A DNA stretch of 64,000 nt, taken from positions 5,563,001 to 5,627,000 of the forward strand of contig NZ_CP011492.1 in the NCBI RefSeq assembly GCF_001011035.1, in the 5' to 3' direction. Below, piece by piece: positions 52,763 through 60,497 of this stretch. A model generated the notes under the pieces. That model did not search any database. It worked only from the letters and a program-made list of their open reading frames with translations, and was not told the DNA's origin. This DNA comes from Streptomyces sp. CNQ-509. GTDB taxonomy: Bacteria > Actinomycetota > Actinomycetes > Streptomycetales > Streptomycetaceae. A program made the translations under genes and the position numbers. How positions within the stretch are numbered: position 1 is the first letter of the stretch; every line of letters starts with the position of its first letter.

Positions 52763-54793
52763 TCAGCGGTCGCGGTACGCGACGTAGTCCACCATCAGGT
52801 CCAGCCGCTCCCGCCAGCCGTCCGCCAGCGGCGCGCCCTCGAGGGCCGTGCGGGCGGTCCCGACGAGCTGGTCGATGTGCTCTTCGACCTCCTGGCGTAC
52901 GCCGGACGCGAGCATCGCGGCGCTGAGCGCCTCGGTGTCCCACGTGCTCCCCGCCACCAGCTCGGCCACCCGGGCGTCCTTGGTGGCGGCGAGGGCGAGC
53001 AGGAGGTTCATCTTGTGCTCGCTGACGTCCAGTCCGGCCGGCTTGCCGGTCGTCTCGGAGTCGCCGAAGGCGTCGAGCAGGTCGTCGCGGAGCTGGAACG
53101 CCTCGCCGGCGGCGACGCCGTACGCCTCGAACACCTCCTGGAGGTCCTGCCGCCCGGCGAGGGACGCGCCGAGGGCGAGGGGACGGTGGATGGTGTACCG
53201 GCCGGACTTGCAGACCGCGATCCAGCGGGCGAGGTCCGTGTCCGGCTTCGGCTCGGCGGCCAGCGCGATGTCGAGCTGCTGGCCCACGAGCATCTCGGTG
53301 CCCAGGTCCGTCCAGATCTCCATGGCCGTTCCGGTCAGCCCGGCGGCGAGCCGGGTGGCGTAGCCGTACGCCAGGGCGCCGGCCAGGATGCCGATCCCCT
53401 CGCCGTAGCGGCGTGGCTCGCCGGTCCAGCCCTTGTCCGCGTGGATGGCGGCATGCTTGGCGTGCAGGGTCGGCGCGCCGCGGCGGGTGGGCGCGTTGTC
53501 CAGGATGTCGTCGTGCAGCAGCGCGGAGGCGTGCAGCAGCTCCAGCGCCGCGGCGGCGCCGATGACCGCGTCCTCGGCGGCCGAGCCGTCGGGGGCACCG
53601 CCGGCCGCCAGGTATCCGCTCACGCAGAACCTCGGCCGCAGCCGCTTGCCGCCGGCCGCGATCAGCTCCGCGATGCCCTCGACGGGCAGCGCCGCACGCG
53701 GGTCGACCGCCCGCCAGCGGGCGATCTCGGCGCTCAGCAGGTCCTCGATGCGCGCGACCGCGCGGCCGACCAGTTCCTCGGTGGCGTCGTCCGAGGGGAG
53801 GTCCTTGCCGGCGGCGGCGCCGTTCTTCTTCGGCAGTTCGAGCCCCGACGGCGGCCGGAACACGACGGTCTCCTTGGCGGTGACCTCGGTCTCGACGTCG
53901 GCGTACCCGAGGGCCGCGAGACGCTCGATGACCTCCTCGACCAGCACCTCGGGGGCGCTCGCGCCGGAGCTGACGCCGACCGTGCTGACGCCCTCCAGCC
54001 AGGCGGGGTCGAGGTGGTCCACGTTCGGCAGCAGCCGGGCCTCGGCGCCCGCGGCCTGCGCGACCTCCACCATCCGCACGGTGTTGCTGGAGTTGGCGGA
54101 GCCGACGACGAGCACGAGTTCGCTGCGCCAGGCGATCGACTTCACCGCGGTCTGCCGGTTCTGGCTGGCGTAGCAGATGTCCTCGCTGCCCGCGCCGACG
54201 ATCTCGGGGAAGCGCTCGCGCAGCACGGACACGATCTCCTCGGTGTCGTCCACCGAGAGCGTGGTCTGGGTGAGGAACGCGGCGCGCGTGCCCTCCGGCA
54301 GCTCCAGGTTCCTGGCCGCCTCCGCGTCCTCCACGATGATCGTACGGTCCGGGGCCTCCCCGTAGGTGCCCTCGATCTCCTCGTGGTCGGCGTGCCCGAC
54401 GAGGAGCAGGGTGCGTTCGTCGCGGGCGAACCGGCGCGCCTCCTGGTGCACCTTGGCCACGAGGGGGCAGGTCGCGTCGATGACCTGGAGGCTGCGCTGC
54501 GCCGCGTTGCTGCGCACCTCGGGGGAGACGCCGTGCGCGGAGAAGATGCACACCGCCCCGTCCGGCACCTCCGTCTCGGAGTCGACGAACCTGACGCCCC
54601 GTTCCTCCAGCCGGCGTACCACGTGCTCGTTGTGGACGATCTGCTTGCGTACGTACAGCGGTGCGCCGTGGATCTCGAGCGCGCGCTCGACGATCTCAAT
54701 GGCCCTGATCACTCCCGCGCAGAAGCCGCGCGGCTCTGCGAGAATGAGCTTCTTGCCGCCCGATTGCTTCTTGTTATCCACCGCGGTAGCCAT
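52763..54793 (-). CDS. IspH-polyprenyl diphosphate synthase fusion protein
   Basis: This 676-residue protein has two enzymes in one frame. Residues about 15-315 are IspH (HMBPP reductase): Fe-S cysteines Cys25 (RGFCAGV), Cys109 (DATCPLV) and Cys207 (DICYAS), plus the SSNT motif. After a charged linker (about 316-335) residues 336-676 form a trans-prenyl diphosphate synthase with GGKRLRP, first aspartate motif DDILD (428-432) and second DDLLD (570-574). IspH makes IPP and DMAPP, which the second domain can condense to GPP, FPP or longer; small residues before the first motif would allow a chain longer than C10, but this is weak evidence. There is no stop or shift between domains. The ATG at 54793 is preceded by a TTGACG promoter-like element. 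Confidence 0.93.
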   Translation of the reverse strand: MATAVDNKKQSGGKKLILAEPRGFCAGVIRAIEIVERALEIHGAPLYVRKQIVHNEHVVRRLEERGVRFVDSETEVPDGAVCIFSAHGVSPEVRSNAAQRSLQVIDATCPLVAKVHQEARRFARDERTLLLVGHADHEEIEGTYGEAPDRTIIVEDAEAARNLELPEGTRAAFLTQTTLSVDDTEEIVSVLRERFPEIVGAGSEDICYASQNRQTAVKSIAWRSELVLVVGSANSSNTVRMVEVAQAAGAEARLLPNVDHLDPAWLEGVSTVGVSSGASAPEVLVEEVIERLAALGYADVETEVTAKETVVFRPPSGLELPKKNGAAAGKDLPSDDATEELVGRAVARIEDLLSAEIARWRAVDPRAALPVEGIAELIAAGGKRLRPRFCVSGYLAAGGAPDGSAAEDAVIGAAAALELLHASALLHDDILDNAPTRRGAPTLHAKHAAIHADKGWTGEPRRYGEGIGILAGALAYGYATRLAAGLTGTAMEIWTDLGTEMLVGQQLDIALAAEPKPDTDLARWIAVCKSGRYTIHRPLALGASLAGRQDLQEVFEAYGVAAGEAFQLRDDLLDAFGDSETTGKPAGLDVSEHKMNLLLALAATKDARVAELVAGSTWDTEALSAAMLASGVRQEVEEHIDQLVGTARTALEGAPLADGWRERLDLMVDYVAYRDR

Positions 54794-55120
54794 ATGGAAA
54801 AGACTGCGGAACCGCGGCTGTGAGCGTCAAGGATCATTGCGGGGCAACATATTGTCACCGGTTTGCCGGGATGTGTCTCGCCTGGTCAACAGGGGTCCGA
54901 ACCCCTACGGCGGGGCGGCGGAGGGGCAACCGATTAAAGCATGGAAAGTCCCGGGAGAGAGCTGGCACGGGGTGCCTGCGAACGCCTTGGGCCGGACTGT
55001 GCGGCGAGTTGGCGCCGGCTTGTCGGCGTACCCGGCAATGCGTTGCCGCAGGCAGCTTCCCGATTCTCCCGCGCCGGGTTCCCGGCCGCCGCTGCCGCCT
55101 CGGCCGGTGGCCAGGGTTCC
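54794..55120. other. Divergent control region of the IspH fusion and prenyltransferase 2
   Basis: No gene is seen. On the minus strand TTGACG near 54827 with CAGTCT 18 bp downstream could drive the fusion gene. The 14-mer GGGGCAACATATTG at 54841-54854 recurs at 59243-59256. Toward prenyltransferase 2 the region ends in a SARP-like array. Confidence 0.5.
54841..54854. repeat. 14-bp motif GGGGCAACATATTG, copy 1
   Basis: An exact 14-mer with an AT-rich half, 48 bp upstream of the fusion gene start. A second copy lies at 59243-59256 upstream of the methyltransferase. A shared regulator site is possible. Confidence 0.45.
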
Positions 55121-55160
55121 GCCAAGTCGGCGCCAACCGGGTCCACAGTCAGGGCCAAGC
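55121..55160 (+). promoter_or_regulatory. Putative SARP box upstream of prenyltransferase 2
   Basis: GCCAAGT (55121), GCCAACC (55132) and GCCAAGC (55154) stand at offsets 0, 11 and 33. The first 18 bases closely match the array before the FAD hydroxylase (GCCAAG-CGGCGCCAACC). Confidence 0.7.
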
Positions 55161-55255
55161 CTGGTGACGGACCCTGGGCAGGCTGAGCTGGTAGCTGCCC
55201 CATACATCTGACCTGACCTCGACCCGTCGACCCCCATCGACTTGCGGAGGATTCC

Positions 55256-56173
55256 ATGTCCGGTGCTGCTGACGTCGAGCGTGTCTATTCGGCCATGGAG
55301 GAGGCGGCCCGCCTCCTCGACATCACTGTCTCCCGGGAAAAGGTCAGACCCGCTCTGGAGGCGTACCACGAGGTGCTCGCCGACGCCGTGGTGGTCTTCT
55401 CGATGGCGAGCGGACGCTACGCGACGGAGCTCGACTTCAGCATCTCGGTGCCGGCGGAGGCCGGCGACCCGTACCGCGTGGCGTTAGCCAAGGGGTTGAC
55501 CCCCCGCACCGACCACCCCGTCGGCAGACTGCTCGCCGACACCCAGGAGCACTGCCCCGTCAGCATGTTCGCCTTCGACGGCGAGATCACCGGCGGGTTC
55601 AAGAAGACGTACGCCTTCTTCCCGACGAACGATCTGCAGAGCGCGTCGAAGCTGGCCGAGATCCCCTCCATGCCGGACAGCGTGAAGGAGAACGCCGACC
55701 TGTTCGCGCGGTACGGCCTCGACAAGGTGCAGATGACGTCGATCGACTACAAGAAGAAGGCGGTCAACCTCTACTTCAGCGAGATGTCCCCGGACATCCT
55801 CGGCCCCGACACCGTCCGGTCGATGCTCCGCGACATGGGCCTGAAGGAGACCGGCGAGACGGGGCTGACGTTCGCGCGCCGCTCGTTCTCCGTCTACCCC
55901 ACGCTGAACTGGGAGACCGGCAGGATCGAACGGCTCTGCTTCGCCGTGATCAGCAGGGACCCCACGCTGGCGCCGGCCGAGCGGGCGGAGGACCTGGCGA
56001 AGTTCTCGAAGTACGCGAACAACGCGCCGTACGCGTACGCCGGCGAGGCGCGCACCCTCGTCTACGGCCTCACGCTCACGCCCCGCGAGGAGTACTACAA
56101 GCTCGGCTCGTACTACCAGATCAGCGACATCCAGCGGAAGCTGCTCAAGGCGTTCGACTCGCTCAACGACTAG
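55256..56173 (+). CDS. ABBA aromatic prenyltransferase 2
   Basis: This 305-residue paralogue of prenyltransferase 1 keeps the ABBA pattern: ERVYSAMEEAARLLDITVSREKV start, ELDFSISVPAEAGDPY, GGFKKTYAFFPTNDL, IDYKKKAVNLYFSEM and SYYQISDIQ. It should attach a prenyl group to the aromatic core. Leu77 is encoded by TTA, so translation is expected to depend on bldA, like that of the SARP that probably activates its promoter. It is divergent from the IspH-prenyl synthase fusion, the likely source of its donor. An 18-bp stem terminator follows. It marks the right end of the recognisable cluster. Confidence 0.87.
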   Translation: MSGAADVERVYSAMEEAARLLDITVSREKVRPALEAYHEVLADAVVVFSMASGRYATELDFSISVPAEAGDPYRVALAKGLTPRTDHPVGRLLADTQEHCPVSMFAFDGEITGGFKKTYAFFPTNDLQSASKLAEIPSMPDSVKENADLFARYGLDKVQMTSIDYKKKAVNLYFSEMSPDILGPDTVRSMLRDMGLKETGETGLTFARRSFSVYPTLNWETGRIERLCFAVISRDPTLAPAERAEDLAKFSKYANNAPYAYAGEARTLVYGLTLTPREEYYKLGSYYQISDIQRKLLKAFDSLND

Positions 56174-56181
56174 GTTCCGTC

Positions 56182-56230
56182 CGGCGGAAGGGCCGGTGTC
56201 CCCGTCGCGGGAACACCGGCCCTTCCGCCG
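56182..56230. terminator. Strong bidirectional terminator
   Basis: An 18-bp perfect stem (arm CGGCGGAAGGGCCGGTGT) with a 13-nt loop separates prenyltransferase 2 from the convergent sigma-factor gene. It is the longest stem seen in the window and a natural cluster boundary. Confidence 0.85.
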
Positions 56231-56246
56231 TCCGTACGGATGCGTG

Positions 56247-57146
56247 CTAGAGCGCGAGCGCGATGTCGACGTCCGCCAGCTCGGCCTGAATGCGGATGGC
56301 GGTGATCCGCCCGTCGTCGACGGTGAAGCGGAACGCGAGCCGCGGCCGGCCGCCCTTCGCCCAGACCAGCCCGGCCGTCCCGTCGATGAGCGCCGGCACC
56401 GGCGCCCAGGCGCGGCCGGCGAAGACGCGGGTGACGGCGTCGGCCCCGCGCAGCTCGGCGTCGACGCCCATCTGCACCGCGGTCGCGTCGGAGCGCAGCA
56501 CGATGTCCGGGTCCAGCATCGACAGCAGCGCCTCGAAGTTGCCCTCGCGGGAGGCGGCGAGGAAGGCGCTGGCCAGATCGGACTTGCCCGTCTTGGGGGT
56601 ATCCGCGCTCTTGTCGTACACGCCGACGGCCGCGGTCCTGGCCAGCGGTGCGGCCCGCTGCACGCGGCGCCGGGCGCGGCTGGCCAGCTGGCGGGCCGCG
56701 GCGGGGGAGCGGTCGACGATGGTCGCTATCTCCTCGAAGGGGACGGCGAACATGTCGTGCAGCACGAACGCCAGTCGCTCGGCGGGCGTGAGGGTGTCGA
56801 GCACCACCAGCAGCGCGACGCCGACGGAGTCGGCGAGGACGGCCTCCTCCTCCGGGTCGTCCGGCGCGGCCTCGCCGTGCGGCTCGCCGGCCTCGGTGGT
56901 GTCCACCAGGTCCTCGGGGCGTGACTTGCGGGACTGGAGCATGTTCAGCGAGACCCGGGCGACGATCGTCGTCAGCCAGCCGCTGAGGTTCTCCACCTCG
57001 TCGGTGCGCGAGCGGCTGAGGCGGATCCACGCCTCCTGGACCGCGTCGTCGGCTTCGGCGGCAGAGCCGAGCATCCGGTACGAGAGTGCGCGCAAACGGG
57101 GGCGATCACTTTCGAACCGCTCGGCCAGCCAGTCGTGATCACTCAT
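56247..57146 (-). CDS. SigJ/ECF41-like sigma factor with SnoaL-type C-terminus
   Basis: This 299-residue factor has sigma region 2 (LRALSYRMLGSAAEADDAVQEAWIRL), region 4 (LTPAERLAFVLHDMFAVPFEEIA) and a C-terminal NTF2/SnoaL-like domain (LASAFLAASREGNFEALLSMLDPD). The carboxy-terminal domain usually controls activity in this ECF group. It lacks the NPDKL motif seen in its neighbour at 59289. The ATG at 57146 is preceded by GAGAGGA; a longer upstream frame is not conserved-looking. The neighbouring methyltransferase may be a target, but no typical ECF41 partner gene (carboxymuconolactone decarboxylase-like or oxidoreductase) is adjacent. Confidence 0.85.
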   Translation of the reverse strand: MSDHDWLAERFESDRPRLRALSYRMLGSAAEADDAVQEAWIRLSRSRTDEVENLSGWLTTIVARVSLNMLQSRKSRPEDLVDTTEAGEPHGEAAPDDPEEEAVLADSVGVALLVVLDTLTPAERLAFVLHDMFAVPFEEIATIVDRSPAAARQLASRARRRVQRAAPLARTAAVGVYDKSADTPKTGKSDLASAFLAASREGNFEALLSMLDPDIVLRSDATAVQMGVDAELRGADAVTRVFAGRAWAPVPALIDGTAGLVWAKGGRPRLAFRFTVDDGRITAIRIQAELADVDIALAL

Positions 57147-57462
57147 CTGGTCAAGTCCTCTCACCGGCGCCTGCCAAGTTGATGACCGGCGGGATCCCGC
57201 CGTTGTGACGAGCCGGGGACCGCCACCGGCCCGGTGCCGTGCCACGTCGCCGCCTCCCGTCCGCGCCGGTCGCGGCCGTCGGTGACAACAGCCGGCAACG
57301 AGCTTACTCCGTAGGGCGACGGCCATGACCTGCGCCTGGGCTCCGGCAGACGGATGCCCGCCCGGTACGTACCGGACGAGCACTCCCGCGCCGGAGCGCC
57401 GGCCCTCGCCCCCGCGGCCGTGGAAGGCGCGCGGTGCCGGGGACGAGGACCGGCGGCGCCGG
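57147..57462. other. Intergenic region upstream of the sigma-factor gene
   Basis: A 316-bp gap between two minus-strand genes. On the minus strand a TGTTGTCACC segment lies near 57285; the ECF41 promoter -35 is TGTCACA-like, so autoregulation is conceivable, but a matching -10 is not clear. Confidence 0.3.
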
Positions 57463-58995
57463 TTACGCGCGTTCCGCGGTGAAGAAGACGAACGTGCCGG
57501 GGCCCCACTCCTCGCGGATCCGCAGGCCGGCGTCGGCCAGCAGCTCCTTGAGCGTGTCCGGGTCGAACGGGCGCGGCCCGACCCGGTATTCGGCGGGGGT
57601 GTGGGCGGCGACGAAGTGGCGGTAGACGGGATCGTCCGAGTTCCGGAAGGTCATCACCGTGAACGTGCCGCCGGGCCGCAGGCACCGCCCGACCTCGGCG
57701 ACGGCCGCCGGCGGGTCGGGGAACGCCTGGAGCGCGTTCCAGCACAGCACCGCGCCCAGGCTCGCGTCCTTGAAGGGCAGCGGCGCGGCGCCGGACCTGA
57801 TCGCCGGGACCCCGGGCAGCCGGGCGCGCAGCATCGAGAGCATCGGTCCCGTCGCGTCGAGCGCGACGACGCGCTCCGCGCCGACCGTGTCCGCGAGGAC
57901 GCCGGTCCAGCGGCCCGCGCCGCAGCCGAGGTCGAGCACCGGGCCCTCGACCGGGCGGACGTGCCGGGCCAGGTAGTCGTCCTCGATGCCGGTGGTCACC
58001 GCGTCGTCCCAGTTGCTGCCGCACAGCCGCAGGAAGTTCGGGCGGGCGATCCGCTCGTAGAAGAGGGTCATGCCCGGCGTCTCGGCGACCATGAAGTCGA
58101 AGTCGTCGGCCTCGTCCCCGGCCATGGTCTTGGTGAGGTCCAGGATGCCGGCCGAGACCGGGTACGCCGTGTCGCACTCGGTGCACCGCGCCCGGCGCGC
58201 GGCGACATGAAAGGCGCCGCCGCAGGCCGGGCAGCGCAGCGCGGGCTCGTGCGCGTCGAAGAGGTTCACGGCCGGCTCGGCGGCCCGGACGACCTGCTCG
58301 GCCGGCGGGAATTCGATCTCGGCGGGGACGGCGGGGGAGGTCCAGTTGCGCACCGCCCAGTACGCCTTGGCGCCGAGGCCGGCGAAGGCCGTCCCGGTGT
58401 CGGCGCGCCAGCCGCGTACGACCTCCTCCGGGGACATCGCCTCGATCCAGCGCTTGTCGAAGTCACCCTCGGCGCCGTACCGCTGCCAGGCGGCGGGGGA
58501 GGGGAACACCCGGCCGAGAACGGGGTGTTCGGGGTCGAGGGTGGCCAGCGCCCGGTCGAGCCGGGAGTAGTCGTCCTCGTGGAGGCCGGCCTGGCGGGCC
58601 GCGGCGAGCACGCGCTCACGCGCCGCGGGGAAGTGCGCCAGCAGGTAGCACAGCGCCAGGAAGAGCGGGTCGCCCTGGTCGAGGCCGCCCGCCAGGTCGG
58701 CGTAGGCGTCGAGGCCGGTGCCGACCGCGGTGGCGACGGGGCCGTCCGTCGCCGGATACTCGGTCTCGACGAGGAGACCGAGCAGCACCGCCGCGTAGCC
58801 GCGCCTCCGGTCGTCCAGCGCCTCGAAGCGGCCGGCGAGCTCCTCCGCGGCCGGCAGGGCGAGGCCGGTGGCGGCACCGTCCCGCCACAGCGCGCCCGTC
58901 AACTGCCGGAACTCCGCGTCGAGACGGTCGTCTGGTGCGTCCACGAAGGCGCTGACGAGTTCGTGCACCTTCGCCGGGGCGGCGGAAGCGCTCAT
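57463..58995 (-). CDS. Class I SAM-dependent methyltransferase with zinc-ribbon domain
   Basis: This 510-residue protein has a helical N-terminal part (about 1-240) of unknown type, a Trm112-like zinc ribbon (CPAC...CTEC, about residues 248-265) and a C-terminal methyltransferase with VLDLGCGAGRWTG. The substrate may be a small molecule or a modified macromolecule. A similar layout with an N-terminal helical domain is found in uncharacterised actinobacterial enzymes. It stands between two ECF sigma-factor genes and has the GGGGCAACATATTG motif about 250 bp upstream. It might tailor the meroterpenoid, but it lies beyond the strong terminator, so membership in the cluster is doubtful. Confidence 0.8.
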   Translation of the reverse strand: MSASAAPAKVHELVSAFVDAPDDRLDAEFRQLTGALWRDGAATGLALPAAEELAGRFEALDDRRRGYAAVLLGLLVETEYPATDGPVATAVGTGLDAYADLAGGLDQGDPLFLALCYLLAHFPAARERVLAAARQAGLHEDDYSRLDRALATLDPEHPVLGRVFPSPAAWQRYGAEGDFDKRWIEAMSPEEVVRGWRADTGTAFAGLGAKAYWAVRNWTSPAVPAEIEFPPAEQVVRAAEPAVNLFDAHEPALRCPACGGAFHVAARRARCTECDTAYPVSAGILDLTKTMAGDEADDFDFMVAETPGMTLFYERIARPNFLRLCGSNWDDAVTTGIEDDYLARHVRPVEGPVLDLGCGAGRWTGVLADTVGAERVVALDATGPMLSMLRARLPGVPAIRSGAAPLPFKDASLGAVLCWNALQAFPDPPAAVAEVGRCLRPGGTFTVMTFRNSDDPVYRHFVAAHTPAEYRVGPRPFDPDTLKELLADAGLRIREEWGPGTFVFFTAERA

Positions 58996-59242
58996 GTGCG
59001 ATCCTTTCGCGAGAGGCAGGCGGGGCTGCGTAAGGCGGTATCGGCGCGCGCCGGATGCAGGACTCTGCCGCGGGCGGTCGGAATGTCAGCCGCTGAGCCG
59101 GTCATCCGCGGAACACGGTTTCGCAGGAATGCCGCAGCCAAGGAATCATTCCTCCAGTTTAGTTGCCGGCCGATTCCCCCGGCGCGATCATCTTATGGGG
59201 AAAGACCGCTTCCTGCCCGGGGACGGATCGAGCGATCCGGCG

Positions 59243-59256
59243 GGGGCAACATATTG
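59243..59256. repeat. 14-bp motif GGGGCAACATATTG, copy 2
   Basis: Exact repeat of the motif at 54841-54854, in the 293-bp gap between the methyltransferase start and the end of the second sigma-factor gene. Confidence 0.45.
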
Positions 59257-59288
59257 CTACTCCGCGCGGACGACGCGTCGGTGGCGGC

Positions 59289-60221
59289 TCAGCCGGTGTT
59301 CCACGCGCGGAGTTTCTCGGGGTTGAGCACGGCCCAGATCCGGGTGATGCGGTCCCCGCCGATGTCGAAGGCCAGGACCGCGACGGTCTCGCCGTTCCGT
59401 TCACTGACCAGTCCCGGCTGGCCGTTGACCGTACGCTCCAGGATCGTCAGCGGGCTCCGGGCCGCCAGCCCGGCGCAGGCGAGGGCGATCTCCCGTGCGC
59501 CGGTGACCGGATGGGTGACCGCGGCGGCCAGCCCGCCGCCGTCGGCGGTCACGGTGGCGTTCGGATCCAGCAGCCCGATGAGGGCGTCGATGTCCTGGGC
59601 CTCCCAGACCTGCCGGAACTCCCGGACGATGCCGGCCTTCCTGGCCGGCGCGGTCGCGGGGGTACGGGACGGCCGGATCCGGCGCCGGGCGGAGGAGGCC
59701 AGCTGCCGGCAGGCTCCCGGCGACCGGCCGACGATCTCGGCCACCTCCGCGAAGGAGTACCGGAAGACGTCGTGCAGCACGAACGCCACCCGCTCGGCCG
59801 GCGTCATCGACTCCAGCATCACCAGGAACGCCATGCTCACCGACTCGTCCAGGGTGATCCGGTCGGCCGGGTCCATGTGGCTGCCGCCGCCGCGGGCGGT
59901 GGTCCACTCGGTGTGCTCCGGCAGCGGCTCGGGAATCCACTGCCCGACGTACGTCTCCCGCCGCACCCGCGCCGAGTTCAGCAGGTTCAGGCAGATCCGG
60001 CTGGTCACCGTCGTCAGCCAGGCGCCCGGGGACTCGATGGCCTCCTGCTCGGCCCGCGGCATCGCGTACCAGCGGGCGTACGCCTCCTGCACCGCGTCCT
60101 CGGCGTCGGAGAGCGAACCCAGCAGCCGGTAGGCCAGATTGATCATCTGGCGTCGCTCGCCCATGATCACGCCCAGGCCCGGATCCGGTGCCGCAACCCC
60201 CGGCCCCGACTCGGTGGTCAT
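59289..60221 (-). CDS. ECF41-type RNA polymerase sigma factor
   Basis: This 310-residue sigma factor has region 2 (INLAYRLLGSLSDAEDAVQEAYARW), the linker motif WIPEPLP, region 4 (MTPAERVAFVLHDVFRYSFAEVAEIV) and a SnoaL-like C-terminal domain ending in RIWAVLNPEKLRAW, close to the NPDKL signature of ECF41. In that group the C-terminal extension tunes promoter activation without an anti-sigma factor. The ATG at 60221 has a GGAGGAGG ribosome site; a GTG seven codons upstream is possible. It is divergent from the P450 gene. The usual ECF41 partner oxidoreductase gene is not seen beside it. Confidence 0.88.
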   Translation of the reverse strand: MTTESGPGVAAPDPGLGVIMGERRQMINLAYRLLGSLSDAEDAVQEAYARWYAMPRAEQEAIESPGAWLTTVTSRICLNLLNSARVRRETYVGQWIPEPLPEHTEWTTARGGGSHMDPADRITLDESVSMAFLVMLESMTPAERVAFVLHDVFRYSFAEVAEIVGRSPGACRQLASSARRRIRPSRTPATAPARKAGIVREFRQVWEAQDIDALIGLLDPNATVTADGGGLAAAVTHPVTGAREIALACAGLAARSPLTILERTVNGQPGLVSERNGETVAVLAFDIGGDRITRIWAVLNPEKLRAWNTG

Positions 60222-60497
60222 CGCGCCACCAGCCTCCTCCACGCAACAGCCCTCGGCATCTCGTCAAGGTAACCCACCCGCACACCGGCGCAGCGCCACG
60301 CCTCACATTCGGCCAACGTGCCTTGTCGTACAGATGAGACGCACATATCCACGTGCGAGCAGGGCGCTTTCGAGCCGCGTTCCCTCCCCCCGTCCGGCGC
60401 GCGGCCGGCCCCTGCTCGTTCGCGTTCCGGCCGGCGGAATCCGGCCGGCTCGGCGCAGGGACCCACGAACCGATCACCACGGTGGAGGCGATGGAGT

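Noticed and set aside
57149-57180. GTCAAGT and GCCAAGT near the first sigma-factor gene as another SARP box
   Set aside because: Spacing is 24 bp and there is no 11-bp pair, so the geometry does not fit.
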